Positions 17,680 to 25,461 of a stretch of 64,000 nt of DNA are shown piece by piece. The DNA is from Croceibacterium xixiisoli (GTDB lineage Bacteria > Pseudomonadota > Alphaproteobacteria > Sphingomonadales > Sphingomonadaceae). The first letter of the stretch is position 1; each line of letters starts with the position of its first letter. Both the position numbers and the translations under genes were made by a program. The stretch covers positions 992,001 to 1,056,000 of the forward strand of contig NZ_WTYJ01000001.1 of NCBI RefSeq assembly GCF_009827305.1, read 5' to 3'. The notes under the pieces were generated by a model. That model was given only the letters and a program-made list of their open reading frames with translations, was not told where the DNA came from and searched no databases.

Positions 17680-17768
17680 GCAGCGGGCAGACCTTCCCAG
17701 TAATGGCTGCCATATCGCAGGGTGCCGAAGGTGGGCCAGTTTGCGGTCGGGCGGTTGGAAAGCGGCAT
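17680..17768 (-). pseudogene. 5' fragment of a DUF6985-like gene
   Basis: Starts MPLSNRPTANWPTFGTLRYG and keeps HYWEG and LPA in register with the intact copy (start at 16058) but loses three codons and then diverges completely. The frame reads on into a sequence unrelated to the family and overlaps the cassette gene. It begins 14 nt after the beta-rich gene upstream, so it probably was the second gene of that operon before being cut. Confidence 0.65.
17692..17768 (-). repeat. 77-nt direct repeat, copy 2 (in gene fragment)
   Basis: Pairs with 15982-16058; the two copies bracket about 1.6 kb holding the 335-aa and 109-aa genes. Confidence 0.85.
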
Positions 17769-17782
17769 CTGTGTCTCGGGCG

Positions 17783-18601
17783 TCAGCGGCGGAAGGCGGT
17801 GGGGCCGTGTTGGCGCAGCAGCTGTTTCAGCGATAGCGGGCCGCCCATGCCGGTGTAATCGGCCAGCGCGGCGGGGGTGAGGATGCTGCAGGTGGCGGCC
17901 TGTTCGTCGGTTGCGATATCCTCCTGCGCCAGGCCATCGGGCAGGCGCAGCAGCCAGGCCTGGCCGTTGTCATCCTCCTCGACGAGGATCGGAGTGGTGG
18001 TGGGGGTGGTGATGGTCCAATGGCTGGGCTCGGCCTCGCCCTGCCGGATCTGCGCGAACAGCGCGCCCTGGGCGCCGCCGGTGTGGAGCGGGAAATCGGC
18101 CATCACCGTGACCGGGGCGGCAAGGGTGCCGGTGCAGCGAAGGCGCCCGGTCGATCCCTCCTGACCCAGCACCACGCCCGAGACGCGGAGATCGCCCCGG
18201 ACCATCAGTTCGAATTGCTGGGTGAGAAAGATGTTGGTCGCCGCCAGATCGCCGGTCACCAGCAGATAGCCGGGCGTGCCGACATCCCATTGTTCGACAT
18301 CCAGATCGCCCGCGATGGTCAGATTGCCATCGACGATGATCATGTCGGCTGTGGGATCGATGAAGCTGTTGGTGTCGAACGCAAGGCCGGGCAGCGTCAG
18401 ATCGCCCTGATGGAGCAGCACGCGGATGCGGTCGGGCGCGCGCCAGACGATGGCCGGGCTGACATTGGGCGCGAGGCCGCTGGCATGATCGAACAGGCCG
18501 TCGCGGGCAAGCTCTTCAAAATCCACTGTCTGCCAGGTCACCCATGCTCTCCCTGTGTTTGCGATCATTATAGGCAAGAGCGGATACCGATCCAATTGCA
18601 T
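17783..18601 (-). CDS. Hypothetical protein with beta-helix-like middle
   Basis: A 272-aa protein (261 aa if started at ATG 18568; neither start has a good RBS). Residues 65-160 are a run of short strand repeats, for example IIVDGNLTIAGDLDV, LLVTGDLAATNIFL and LMVRGDLRVSGVVLG, with a G-D/N-L period like polymer-forming (bactofilin-type) or other right-handed beta-helix proteins. There is no signal peptide. The C-terminus is an acidic, helical region. The gene precedes the DUF6985-like fragment by 14 nt. Function unknown. Confidence 0.65.
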   Translation of the reverse strand: MQLDRYPLLPIMIANTGRAWVTWQTVDFEELARDGLFDHASGLAPNVSPAIVWRAPDRIRVLLHQGDLTLPGLAFDTNSFIDPTADMIIVDGNLTIAGDLDVEQWDVGTPGYLLVTGDLAATNIFLTQQFELMVRGDLRVSGVVLGQEGSTGRLRCTGTLAAPVTVMADFPLHTGGAQGALFAQIRQGEAEPSHWTITTPTTTPILVEEDDNGQAWLLRLPDGLAQEDIATDEQAATCSILTPAALADYTGMGGPLSLKQLLRQHGPTAFRR

Positions 18602-18735
18602 CGGATCGCCGCTCTATTTCCTTTTGTTTGCCGCAATTTCCGAGTCAGCATGTGATTCCACCTGCTTAGAAATTGCTCAAGGCGGCGCGCCGGGCGGAAC
18701 CCCTGCGTTTGTCTGCTGTATCGCTGCGCTGCGGT

Positions 18736-19971
18736 TCAGTCCGGGTTAGGCGGCAATCGGGCCATCTGCCGGCGCAGGAAAATCCGGTCTGCTTCCCGGT
18801 CTGATGCGGCGATGGCGGCCAGCCAGGCTGCGCGGGCTTCGGCCGGTTTGCCAGCGCGCGCACATATGGCCGCCGCAGCCGCGTGGAACGGCTGGAACCC
18901 GTCCAGCTCCGCCTCAATTGCGGCGATGATGGACAGTGCGGAGCGCAGCTGGCCGGTCTCGGCCAGGGCGACCGCATGGTTCAGGCGGACCACCGGGGTT
19001 GGTTCCTGCAACAGCAGCGCGGTGTAGAGTTGCACGATTTGCGGCCAATCCGGTTGCGGCCGCTCCATCTGACAGGCGCTGATCGCGGCCTTGATCTGGA
19101 ACGGGCCGGCCCGCCTTCGCAACAGCGCGGTGTGCAGCAGCAGGCGCCCTTCTTGCAGTTGGGCATCATCCCACAATGCCCGGTCCTGTTCGGCGGGAGG
19201 AACCGTTCCCCCATCCGGGCCTGTCCGGGCCAGGCGCCGGGCATCGGTCAGCAGCATCAGCGCCAGGGCCCCTTCCACCTCGGCCTGGTCGGGGCAGAGA
19301 CTCAGCAGCATGCGGGTCAGATAGATGGCTTCCCGGCACAGATCGCGGGTTTCGGCAGGGTCGGATGTGTAGCCGGCGGTGAAGATCAGATAGAGCGTGG
19401 TGAGGACCGTCTGCAGGCGATCGCTCCAATCATCCGGGCCGGGCACCGTGAAGGGAATGCGGGCGGCCCTGATCTTGTTTTTGGCGCGGCTCAGTCGCTG
19501 GCCCATGGTGGCAGCGGTATCGAGAAAGGCGCGGGCAATTTCATCGGTATGCAGGCCGCAGACCGTGCGCAGGGTCAGGGCGATACGGGATTTTTCCTCC
19601 AGCGCCGGGTGGCAACAGGTGAAGATCAGGCGCAGCCGATCATCGGGAATATCCGCCGCTTCTTCCTGCTGGTCCAGCGATGCGAGTTCGGCCAGCGCGG
19701 CTTCGCGGCTGGCGCTTCGGCTCTCTGTACGGAGCCGATCCAGCGCCTTGCGCCCGGCAACCTTGATCAGCCATGCCCGCGGATGGGCGGGCAGGCCCGC
19801 GCGCTGCCAATGGATCAGCGCGGAGGCCGCGGCATCCTGCAGCGCATCTTCCGCCAGCTGAAAATCGCCCAGCCGGGCGATCAGCGCCGCCATCAGCCGC
19901 CCCCGATCCTGTCGCATCACCCGCGCCAGGGCGCGGGTGATGGCAAGCGCCGGCGGGGCGGCTGCGACCAT
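18736..19971 (-). CDS. ECF42-type RNA polymerase sigma factor (DUF6596)
   Basis: A 411-aa protein. Sigma region 2 lies at about residues 10-85 (RLGDFQLAEDALQDAAASAL, HPRAWLIKVAGRKALDRLR) and sigma region 4 at about 115-165. An extended C-terminal domain of about 240 residues, helix-rich and TPR-like, follows (DUF6596: LYLIFTAGYTS, RLNHAVALAE). ECF42 sigma factors carry this extension instead of using an anti-sigma factor, and are encoded next to DGPF/YciI-type proteins, exactly as here. The start overlaps the YciI stop by one base (TGATG), so both are translated from one mRNA. No ECF42 target promoter could be verified. Confidence 0.92.
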   Translation of the reverse strand: MVAAAPPALAITRALARVMRQDRGRLMAALIARLGDFQLAEDALQDAAASALIHWQRAGLPAHPRAWLIKVAGRKALDRLRTESRSASREAALAELASLDQQEEAADIPDDRLRLIFTCCHPALEEKSRIALTLRTVCGLHTDEIARAFLDTAATMGQRLSRAKNKIRAARIPFTVPGPDDWSDRLQTVLTTLYLIFTAGYTSDPAETRDLCREAIYLTRMLLSLCPDQAEVEGALALMLLTDARRLARTGPDGGTVPPAEQDRALWDDAQLQEGRLLLHTALLRRRAGPFQIKAAISACQMERPQPDWPQIVQLYTALLLQEPTPVVRLNHAVALAETGQLRSALSIIAAIEAELDGFQPFHAAAAAICARAGKPAEARAAWLAAIAASDREADRIFLRRQMARLPPNPD

Positions 19972-20333
19972 CAGCCGTTGGCCGGGTTGTAGCTCATCAG
20001 CGGGCGGACCTCGATCGTGCCGAATGCGGCGACGGGCAGCATGGCGGCATAACGCAGCGCTTCGTCCAGATCGGGCACGTCGAGAATGTAATAGCCGCCC
20101 AGATGTTCACGGGTTTCCGCAAAGGGACCGTCCATCGTTTCGACCCGGTCATCCCGGCGGCGGAGCGAGGTTGCGGTTTCGATGCCCTGCAGCGCCTCCC
20201 CCGCGCGGAGCACGCCGTCTGCATTCGCGCGGTCGTTGAAATCGGAGAATCCCTGCATCATCGCCTGGAATTCCGGCGTGCCATAGACGGGTTCAGCATC
20301 CGGGGCGGTGTAGATCAGAAGCATGTATTGCAT
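19971..20333 (-). CDS. YciI family (DGPF) protein, ECF42 partner
   Basis: A 120-aa protein beginning MQYMLLIYTAPD with the MDGPFAETREHLGGYYIL motif that defines the DGPF/YCII-related group, a ferredoxin-like fold. These proteins accompany ECF42 sigma factors and are thought to belong to the same stress response; their biochemical role is not settled. Start at ATG 20333. The gene sits 8 nt after the MAPEG gene and overlaps the sigma gene by one base. Confidence 0.92.
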   Translation of the reverse strand: MQYMLLIYTAPDAEPVYGTPEFQAMMQGFSDFNDRANADGVLRAGEALQGIETATSLRRRDDRVETMDGPFAETREHLGGYYILDVPDLDEALRYAAMLPVAAFGTIEVRPLMSYNPANG

Positions 20334-20341
20334 GATTGTTC

Positions 20342-20734
20342 TCACAGACCGAAAGAGGTGAAGACGAGGCAGACCATGGCATTGAGCGCCGCCAACAGGC
20401 TGCCGGTGTTGCCCATGATGCGCAGCGGATGCGCGGCATTGCCGGCGGTCAGGCCGAACGGATGCAGGATCCGGCCCGCCAGCAGCAGCGCGCCCGATAC
20501 ATGCAGCCAGATGGCATCGGCGCCATTGCCCTCTGCCAGGATCATCAGGATCAGGACGATGGCGGTCCATTCCACGAAATTGCCGTGCTGGCGTATCTTT
20601 TCATGCAGGGCGGCATTGCCCGCATCCCCGATGGATATTTTCAGGCTGGACCGGGTGATCGTGACCCGGAACCACAGGATCAGAAACAGAATGGCGAGTG
20701 GCAGCGCGTACAGCGCGGTAACCTCAAACAGCAT
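20342..20734 (-). CDS. MAPEG family membrane protein
   Basis: A 130-aa protein with four predicted transmembrane segments and the MAPEG-type loop sequence RVTITRSSLKISIGD followed by HGNFVEWTAIVLIL. MAPEG proteins include glutathione S-transferase-like detoxifying enzymes. GGGAGG lies before the ATG (20734). It is the first gene of the MAPEG-yciI-sigma unit, so it may be part of the regulon of the sigma factor. Confidence 0.87.
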   Translation of the reverse strand: MLFEVTALYALPLAILFLILWFRVTITRSSLKISIGDAGNAALHEKIRQHGNFVEWTAIVLILMILAEGNGADAIWLHVSGALLLAGRILHPFGLTAGNAAHPLRIMGNTGSLLAALNAMVCLVFTSFGL

Positions 20735-20923
20735 GGCAATGTCCTCCCTTGGCGTTGCGACACCCCCAAGACGCCGCAGGCCGGGCCGATTTCGACATCG
20801 GCAGCCGAGCTAGCCATTTTTTCGTGACTGTTTGGAGGCGCACCGGGCCTGCAGGACAGAGGGCAGGACGGAACCGGGCGGCCGATCGCCGGTTCTGTTA
20901 CAACTGCAAAAGAGGAGGCATGT

Positions 20924-21004
20924 ATGCGATCTGGACTGCTCTGGCTGATCGGTGTGCCGATCCCCCTCATCCTGCTGCTCGCCTATTGCACCGGCCATTT
21001 CTGA
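20924..21004 (+). CDS. 26-aa hydrophobic small membrane protein
   Basis: MRSGLLWLIGVPIPLILLLA plus a short CTGHF-type tail: one basic residue, then a single transmembrane helix. A strong RBS AGAGGAGG (20911-20918) sits 5 nt before ATG 20924, which supports translation of this frame over the overlapping ATG at 20920. Family not assigned; it resembles many short alphaproteobacterial single-pass proteins. Upstream 20735-20910 is the divergent promoter region of the MAPEG gene. Confidence 0.55.
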   Translation: MRSGLLWLIGVPIPLILLLAYCTGHF

Positions 21005-21030
21005 GGCTGCTGCGCGGTTGAGCGCTTGAT

Positions 21031-21079
21031 CTGTTTCCCCCGGCTGCAATAGCGGGGCTGTTGCAACCGGGGAAAACAG
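21031..21079 (+). promoter_or_regulatory. Long stem-loop covering the RBS of the MAPEG gene
   Basis: CTGTTTCCCCCGGCTGCAA (21031-21049) pairs with TTGCAACCGGGGAAAACAG (21061-21079): 17 of 19 positions pair, with two C-A mismatches, and an 11-nt loop. The 3' arm contains GGGGA and CAG just before ATG 21082, so the ribosome-binding region would be buried in the mRNA. It may instead be a DNA operator or the terminator of the 26-aa gene. Confidence 0.6.
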
Positions 21080-21081
21080 GC

Positions 21082-21477
21082 ATGAGCGTTGAGCTGACCA
21101 TATTGGCCATCGGCTGCGTGTTCGCCGTGGTGCAGATTTTCGTCGCCGCCGAATTCGAGGCGGGGCAGCGCGGGTTCAAATGGGCGGTTTCCTCTCGTGA
21201 AGGAGATGCGCCGGAATGGTCGCCGCTGGTCGGGCGACTGAAGCGCGCGCAGGCCAATTATCTCGAGACATTTCCGGTGTTCGTGGCGGCTGTGCTGATT
21301 GTTGAGGTCGCCGGGCGCACCTCTGGCCTGACCGAGGCGGGGGCGATCGTGTGGCTGGCGGCGCGGGTGGCGTTCTGGATCGTCTATGCGATCGGCATTC
21401 CGGTGCTGCGGTCGCTGCTGTTTGCGGTCAGCATTGGCGGGATCGGCATGGTGTTGTGGCCGGCGCTGTTTGGATAA
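21082..21477 (+). CDS. MAPEG family membrane protein
   Basis: A 131-aa protein with four predicted membrane helices and MAPEG features: RLKRAQANYLETFPVFVAAVL, with the conserved R-x-x-N-x-x-E/Q pattern, and a C-terminal AIGIPVLRSLLF helix. It is different from the MAPEG gene at 20342, which runs on the other strand. The start at ATG 21082 lies 2 nt after the stem-loop above. It ends 9 nt before the convergent dedA-like gene. Confidence 0.87.
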   Translation: MSVELTILAIGCVFAVVQIFVAAEFEAGQRGFKWAVSSREGDAPEWSPLVGRLKRAQANYLETFPVFVAAVLIVEVAGRTSGLTEAGAIVWLAARVAFWIVYAIGIPVLRSLLFAVSIGGIGMVLWPALFG

Positions 21478-21486
21478 TAGCCCCGA

Positions 21487-22101
21487 TCAATCCCTGGTGT
21501 CGGTGCTCTCCGGCTTGAAACGCACCACGCGCCACAGATACCAGGCCAGCAGCAGGCCGACGACCACATTGGACACCGGATTGAGGAAGGCGGCGACGCG
21601 GTCATATTGCCCTTCCAGCCAATAGCCGGCCAGCATCAGCAGGCTGGTCCAGGCGCCGGTGCCGAGCGCGGAGAGGGCGAGGAAGGCGGGCAGCGGCATG
21701 GCGGCAATGCCGGCGGGGAAGGAAATGGCCGAGCGGATCGCCGGGATCAGCCGGCCGAGCAGCACCGCCATATGGCCGTGGCGGGCAAACCAGCCCTCTG
21801 CCTGTTCGAGATCGGCCGGGGTCATGGTCAGCCAGCGGCCGTGCCGTTCGGCGAAGCGCTGCACGCCTGCCTGGCCCAGCCGGCGTCCGACCGCGTACCA
21901 GAACAGCGCCCCGCCGACCGAACCGGCGGTGCCGGCCGCAATGGCCAGCGGCAGCGACAGCGCGCCTTGTGCGGATTTGAAGCCGGCCAGCGGCATGATC
22001 AGTTCGGACGGGATCGGCGGAAAGATGTTTTCCAGCAGGGCGAGCAGGGCGATGCCCCAATAGCCGGTTTTCTCGACCATTTCGGCCACCCAATCGAACA
22101 T
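21487..22101 (-). CDS. DedA family protein (SNARE-associated/VTT domain)
   Basis: A 204-aa membrane protein with an N-terminal hydrophobic re-entrant region (YWGIALLALLENIFPPIPSE, typical of DedA) and the motif GRLIPAIRSAISFPAGIAAMP near residue 110, followed by three further membrane segments. DedA proteins include undecaprenyl-phosphate and phospholipid flippases needed for envelope homeostasis. AAAGGTGA precedes ATG 22101. Substrate not decidable here. Confidence 0.92.
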   Translation of the reverse strand: MFDWVAEMVEKTGYWGIALLALLENIFPPIPSELIMPLAGFKSAQGALSLPLAIAAGTAGSVGGALFWYAVGRRLGQAGVQRFAERHGRWLTMTPADLEQAEGWFARHGHMAVLLGRLIPAIRSAISFPAGIAAMPLPAFLALSALGTGAWTSLLMLAGYWLEGQYDRVAAFLNPVSNVVVGLLLAWYLWRVVRFKPESTDTRD

Positions 22102-22280
22102 GCAGATTCACCTTTGATGCCGCACCGCAGCGAGGCGGGCAGGGCGGCAACGAGCGGGCGGAGCGGCCGGTTCCGCGCAGCTTGCTGGAGATCGTCGGGC
22201 CAGGCGCGGGAAAAAAATCCGCCTTCGGGGGTTAGGGTTGCATCGCCGCCATCAAAACATCCAAACGGGGAGATACGGGC

Positions 22281-22709
22281 ATGGCCCCGGCCAGCATCCA
22301 TTTCGCCAGCCCGCTGCACCGGCTGCTATTGGCCTTTCCCATCGCGCTTTATGCCGGGGGACTGGCGAGCGACATCACCTATCTGAACAGCGAAGTGGTG
22401 CAGTGGAGCCATTTTGCCGCCTGGATGATCGCCGGGGCGCAGGCCTTTGGCGCGCTGGTGCTGGTGTTTGCGCTGTTCGGCGCGATCCGGCGACGCAAGC
22501 ACGCCTGGCGCGGGCGTTCGATGGTCTATCTGCTGCTGGTGGTGGTGATGTGGACCGCCGGGCTGATCAATTCCTTCCAGCACAGCCGCGATGGCTGGAG
22601 CTCGGTCGGGAACACGGGCCTGGTGCTGTCGATCGTCTGCACGCTGGCGGCGCTGGTGGCCGGCTGGATCGCTTATTCCAATCCTGTCCTTCGGGAGGAT
22701 GCACGATGA
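22281..22709 (+). CDS. DUF2231-like membrane protein
   Basis: A 142-aa protein with four predicted transmembrane helices, beginning with an FASPLHRLLLAFPIALYAGG segment (H-P-x-H-x-like start of DUF2231 proteins) and containing TYLNSEVVQWSHFAAWMIAG. Such proteins are putative membrane heme or redox accessory proteins; the role is unknown. GGGGAGATACGGGC precedes ATG 22281. Its stop overlaps the start of the PQQ dehydrogenase (ATGA), tying it to that gene. Confidence 0.78.
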   Translation: MAPASIHFASPLHRLLLAFPIALYAGGLASDITYLNSEVVQWSHFAAWMIAGAQAFGALVLVFALFGAIRRRKHAWRGRSMVYLLLVVVMWTAGLINSFQHSRDGWSSVGNTGLVLSIVCTLAALVAGWIAYSNPVLREDAR

Positions 22710-24088
22710 ACCCCCGTTTCATACTGAGCCCGGCGGCGCTGCTGCTGGCGCTGGCCGGTTGCGGATCGGGCGATCTGCCCGCGCAAGATGGGGCCAATCC
22801 CGATCTGCCGAAGATCAACCAGACCCTGTTGCCGCCGATGCGCATTGCCGCGCCGGCCGGCTGGGGCGATCAGCTGCCCACGGTGCCCGATGGCTTTACC
22901 ATCACCGCGCTGGCGACCGATCTGAAGATTCCGCGCCAGATGCTGGTGCTGCCCAATGGCGATGTGCTGGTGGCGGAAGGGACCGGCGGCGGCGCGCCGA
23001 AGATCCGGCCCAAGGATGTGATTGCCGGGGTGATCAAGGCGCGCGGCAAATCCGGGGTGGAGGGCGGCGATCAGGTGACCCTGTTGCGCGATGCCGATGG
23101 CGATGGCCGGGCGGAGGTGCGCAGCGTGCTGATCTCCGGCCTGGACGCGCCCTATGGCCTCGCCTTTGCGGGGGGCAATATCTATGTCGCCAACCAGGGC
23201 GCGCTGCTCGAATTTCCCTATCAGCCGGGGCAGACCCGGATCACGGCACCGGGGCGCGAGGTGGCGGCCCTGCCGGCGGAGCTCAACCATCACTGGACCA
23301 AGGCGCTGGCCGCCAGCCCCGATGGGGCGCGGCTCTATGTCGGGATCGGATCGAACAGCAATGTGATGGAGCGCGGGCCGGAGGCGGAAGCGGGCCGGGC
23401 GATGATCTGGGAAATCGACCGGCTGACCGGGGCGCATCGCCCCTTCGCCACCGGGCTGCGCAACCCGACGGCGCTGGCGTTCAACCCGGACAGCGGCGCG
23501 CTGTGGACGGCGGTGAATGAGCGGGACGAGCTGGGCGACAATCTGGTGCCCGATTACATCACATCGGTGCGCGATGGCGGGTTCTATGGCTGGCCCTATA
23601 GCTATTGGGGCAAGCATGTGGACCCGCGCGTGCGGCCGCAGCGGCCCGATCTGGTGGCCAGGGCGATCACGCCCGATTACGCGGTGGGATCGCATGTGGC
23701 CGCGCTGGGGCTGGCGTTCGGCGGGTTCGGGGCGGATTTTCCGCCCGGGGCGTTCGTCGGGCAGCATGGCAGCTGGAACCGGCGGCAACTGGCCGGCTAC
23801 AAGGTGGTCTGGATCCCCTTCGCCAATGGCCGCCCGGCCGGCAAGCCGCGCGATTTCGTCAGCGGGTTTCTGGACAGCAATGGCAAGGCGCGCGGGCGGC
23901 CCGTCGGGGTGACGATCGACCCGGTGAGCAATGCCCTGCTGGTGGCGGATGATCTGTCCAACACGGTCTGGCGGGTGGCACCGAACCGGCCGGTTGCGGC
24001 GCCGGCCGTGCCTGTAGCGGCGCCTTCTCCACTGCCTGCGCCTGCGCCTGCGCCTGCGCCTGCGCCAACGCCTGCGACTGGCACATAG
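22706..24088 (+). CDS. Sorbosone dehydrogenase-like PQQ-dependent sugar dehydrogenase, lipoprotein
   Basis: A 460-aa protein with a lipoprotein signal (lipobox LALAGC). The rest is a beta-propeller of the soluble glucose/L-sorbosone dehydrogenase type: NGDVLVAEG near residue 90, LNHHWTKALAASPDG near 195, GLRNPTALAFNPDSGALW near 250, DGGFYGWPYSYWG near 290, and GSWNR near 355. PQQ is the expected cofactor and it would act in the periplasm. The C-terminal 40 residues are a Pro/Ala linker encoded by a hexanucleotide repeat. Its location directly before CtaG, cytochrome b and the oxidase genes suggests it feeds electrons to that chain. Confidence 0.87.
   Translation: MNPRFILSPAALLLALAGCGSGDLPAQDGANPDLPKINQTLLPPMRIAAPAGWGDQLPTVPDGFTITALATDLKIPRQMLVLPNGDVLVAEGTGGGAPKIRPKDVIAGVIKARGKSGVEGGDQVTLLRDADGDGRAEVRSVLISGLDAPYGLAFAGGNIYVANQGALLEFPYQPGQTRITAPGREVAALPAELNHHWTKALAASPDGARLYVGIGSNSNVMERGPEAEAGRAMIWEIDRLTGAHRPFATGLRNPTALAFNPDSGALWTAVNERDELGDNLVPDYITSVRDGGFYGWPYSYWGKHVDPRVRPQRPDLVARAITPDYAVGSHVAALGLAFGGFGADFPPGAFVGQHGSWNRRQLAGYKVVWIPFANGRPAGKPRDFVSGFLDSNGKARGRPVGVTIDPVSNALLVADDLSNTVWRVAPNRPVAAPAVPVAAPSPLPAPAPAPAPAPTPATGT
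24035..24064 (+). repeat. Hexanucleotide repeat (CCTGCG)5 in dehydrogenase C-terminus
   Basis: Five exact CCTGCG units encoding Pro-Ala repeats, followed by CCAACG and one more CCTGCG. Unit changes would alter length by two residues without a frameshift. Confidence 0.9.
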
Positions 24089-24094
24089 GATGGG

Positions 24095-24838
24095 GTGGAT
24101 AGGGGCGTGACACGCTGGATTACCTATTGCGGGGCGGCACCGCTGCCGGCCGACTGGCTGTCACGCTGGAATTTCGACCCGGTGCTGCTGCTCGCCATGG
24201 CGGGCGCGGCGATCGCCTGGCGGCTGTGGCCGCAGCGGGGCGATGCGCGGGCGGCGGGCGGGCTGCTGGCATCCGGCCTGATCCTCTATGTCAGCCCGCT
24301 CTGCGCGCTGGGGGCGGCGTTGTTCCTGGTACGCATCCTGCATGATCTGGCGCTCTCGGCGCTGATCGCACCGCTGGCGGTGGCGGCGTTTGGCATGCGG
24401 CGGATGCATCTGCCGGGGACTTTGCTGCAGTGGACGGTCGTGCATATCCTGGTGTTCTTCGCCTGGCATGCGCCGCAGCTCTACGCCGCGGCGATGCAGT
24501 CCGATGCGTTGTTCTGGGCGATGCAGATCACCATCGCCGGCAGTGCGGCGCTGTGGTGGGCCAAGCTGCTGGATGAAAAGGCGGCGGGGGCGGCTCTGTC
24601 GCTGTTGGCGATGATGGTGGCGATGGGGATGCTGGGTGCGTTGCTGACCTTTGCCGAACATGCATTCTATGCGCCGCACTGGCTGACCACTGGCGACTGG
24701 GGTTTCAGCCCGCTGGAAGATCAGCAACTGGCCGGCATCGTGATGTGGGCGCCGGCATCGGCGGCCTATCTGCTGGCTGCGATGGTGATCCTCTATCGCG
24801 GTGTGTTGCGCGGCGGAGCGCAGGAGCCGGCCGAATGA
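24095..24838 (+). CDS. Cytochrome c oxidase assembly protein, caa3_CtaG type
   Basis: A 247-aa protein with about seven transmembrane segments and family hallmarks: LYVSPLCALGAALFLVRILHD near residue 75 and HILVFFAWHAPQLYAAA near 125, followed by LLTFAEHAFYAPHW near 200. In Bacillus and other bacteria this CtaG is needed for assembly of caa3-type oxidase, probably copper delivery. It is unrelated to Cox11-type CtaG. The GTG at 24095 (GGATGG upstream) is used; a GTG at 24107 is possible. Its stop overlaps the cytochrome b start (ATGA). Confidence 0.88.
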   Translation: MDRGVTRWITYCGAAPLPADWLSRWNFDPVLLLAMAGAAIAWRLWPQRGDARAAGGLLASGLILYVSPLCALGAALFLVRILHDLALSALIAPLAVAAFGMRRMHLPGTLLQWTVVHILVFFAWHAPQLYAAAMQSDALFWAMQITIAGSAALWWAKLLDEKAAGAALSLLAMMVAMGMLGALLTFAEHAFYAPHWLTTGDWGFSPLEDQQLAGIVMWAPASAAYLLAAMVILYRGVLRGGAQEPAE

Positions 24839-25461
24839 AGCTGCTCGATCTGATCGGCGACTGGGCGCGCAGCCATACTGAACGCGGCAAATATTCGCCG
24901 GTCGGAATCTGGTTCCATTGGGTGATGGCGGTGATCGTGCTGTATCAGCTCTATTCGGGTTGGATGATGCAGCGGATCCCCGTCGGCGGCGACAAGATCG
25001 AGGCCTATGCAAGGCATAGCGAGATCGGGCTGACGCTGCTGGTGTTGGCGGTGCTGCGGTTGCTGTGGCGGCTGGCCGTTCCCGGGCCGACCAATGACTC
25101 CGATTCCCCCAAATGGCAGCGGCAGGCCGCGTTCGGCACGCATGTGCTGTTCTATTCGCTGTTCGCCTTGCTGCCGCTGAGCGGCTGGTGCCTGTGGTCG
25201 GCGATCCAGCCGGCCGAACCGCTGGCGATCGCCGGCATCATCCCTGTACCGCCGATGCCGTTCTATGCCCTTTCACCGGAATGGCAGTATGAGGTGATGG
25301 GCTGGGCGCATCAGCTGCATTTCTGGGGCGTGGTCGGGCTGGCGCTGCTAGTGCCGGCGCATGTCGGCGCGGCGTTGAAGCATCACTTCATCGATCGGGA
25401 CGATGTGGTGGAGGGCATTCTGCCGGAGATCCAGGATCACCCGGCGACCCGCGCAAACTAG
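24835..25461 (+). CDS. Cytochrome b561-like membrane protein
   Basis: A 208-aa membrane protein with four predicted helices and the four His ligands of a diheme b561: WFHWVMAV (helix 1), ARHSEIGLTLL (helix 2), THVLFYSLFALLPLSGW (helix 3) and PAHVGAALKHHFIDRDD (helix 4). Such proteins carry electrons between quinol and periplasmic donors. It overlaps ctaG by 4 nt. Its last 74 nt are overlapped by the convergent cytochrome c gene on the other strand. Confidence 0.9.
   Translation: MKLLDLIGDWARSHTERGKYSPVGIWFHWVMAVIVLYQLYSGWMMQRIPVGGDKIEAYARHSEIGLTLLVLAVLRLLWRLAVPGPTNDSDSPKWQRQAAFGTHVLFYSLFALLPLSGWCLWSAIQPAEPLAIAGIIPVPPMPFYALSPEWQYEVMGWAHQLHFWGVVGLALLVPAHVGAALKHHFIDRDDVVEGILPEIQDHPATRAN

Noticed and set aside
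17289-17768. A 159-aa protein starting like the DUF6985-like gene
   Set aside because: After about 30 codons it loses similarity and overlaps the 335-aa gene in another frame, so it is treated as a gene fragment.
24035-24064. CRISPR-like or phase-variable repeat
   Set aside because: The tract is a pure in-frame hexamer with no spacers, so it is neither a CRISPR array nor able to switch frame.
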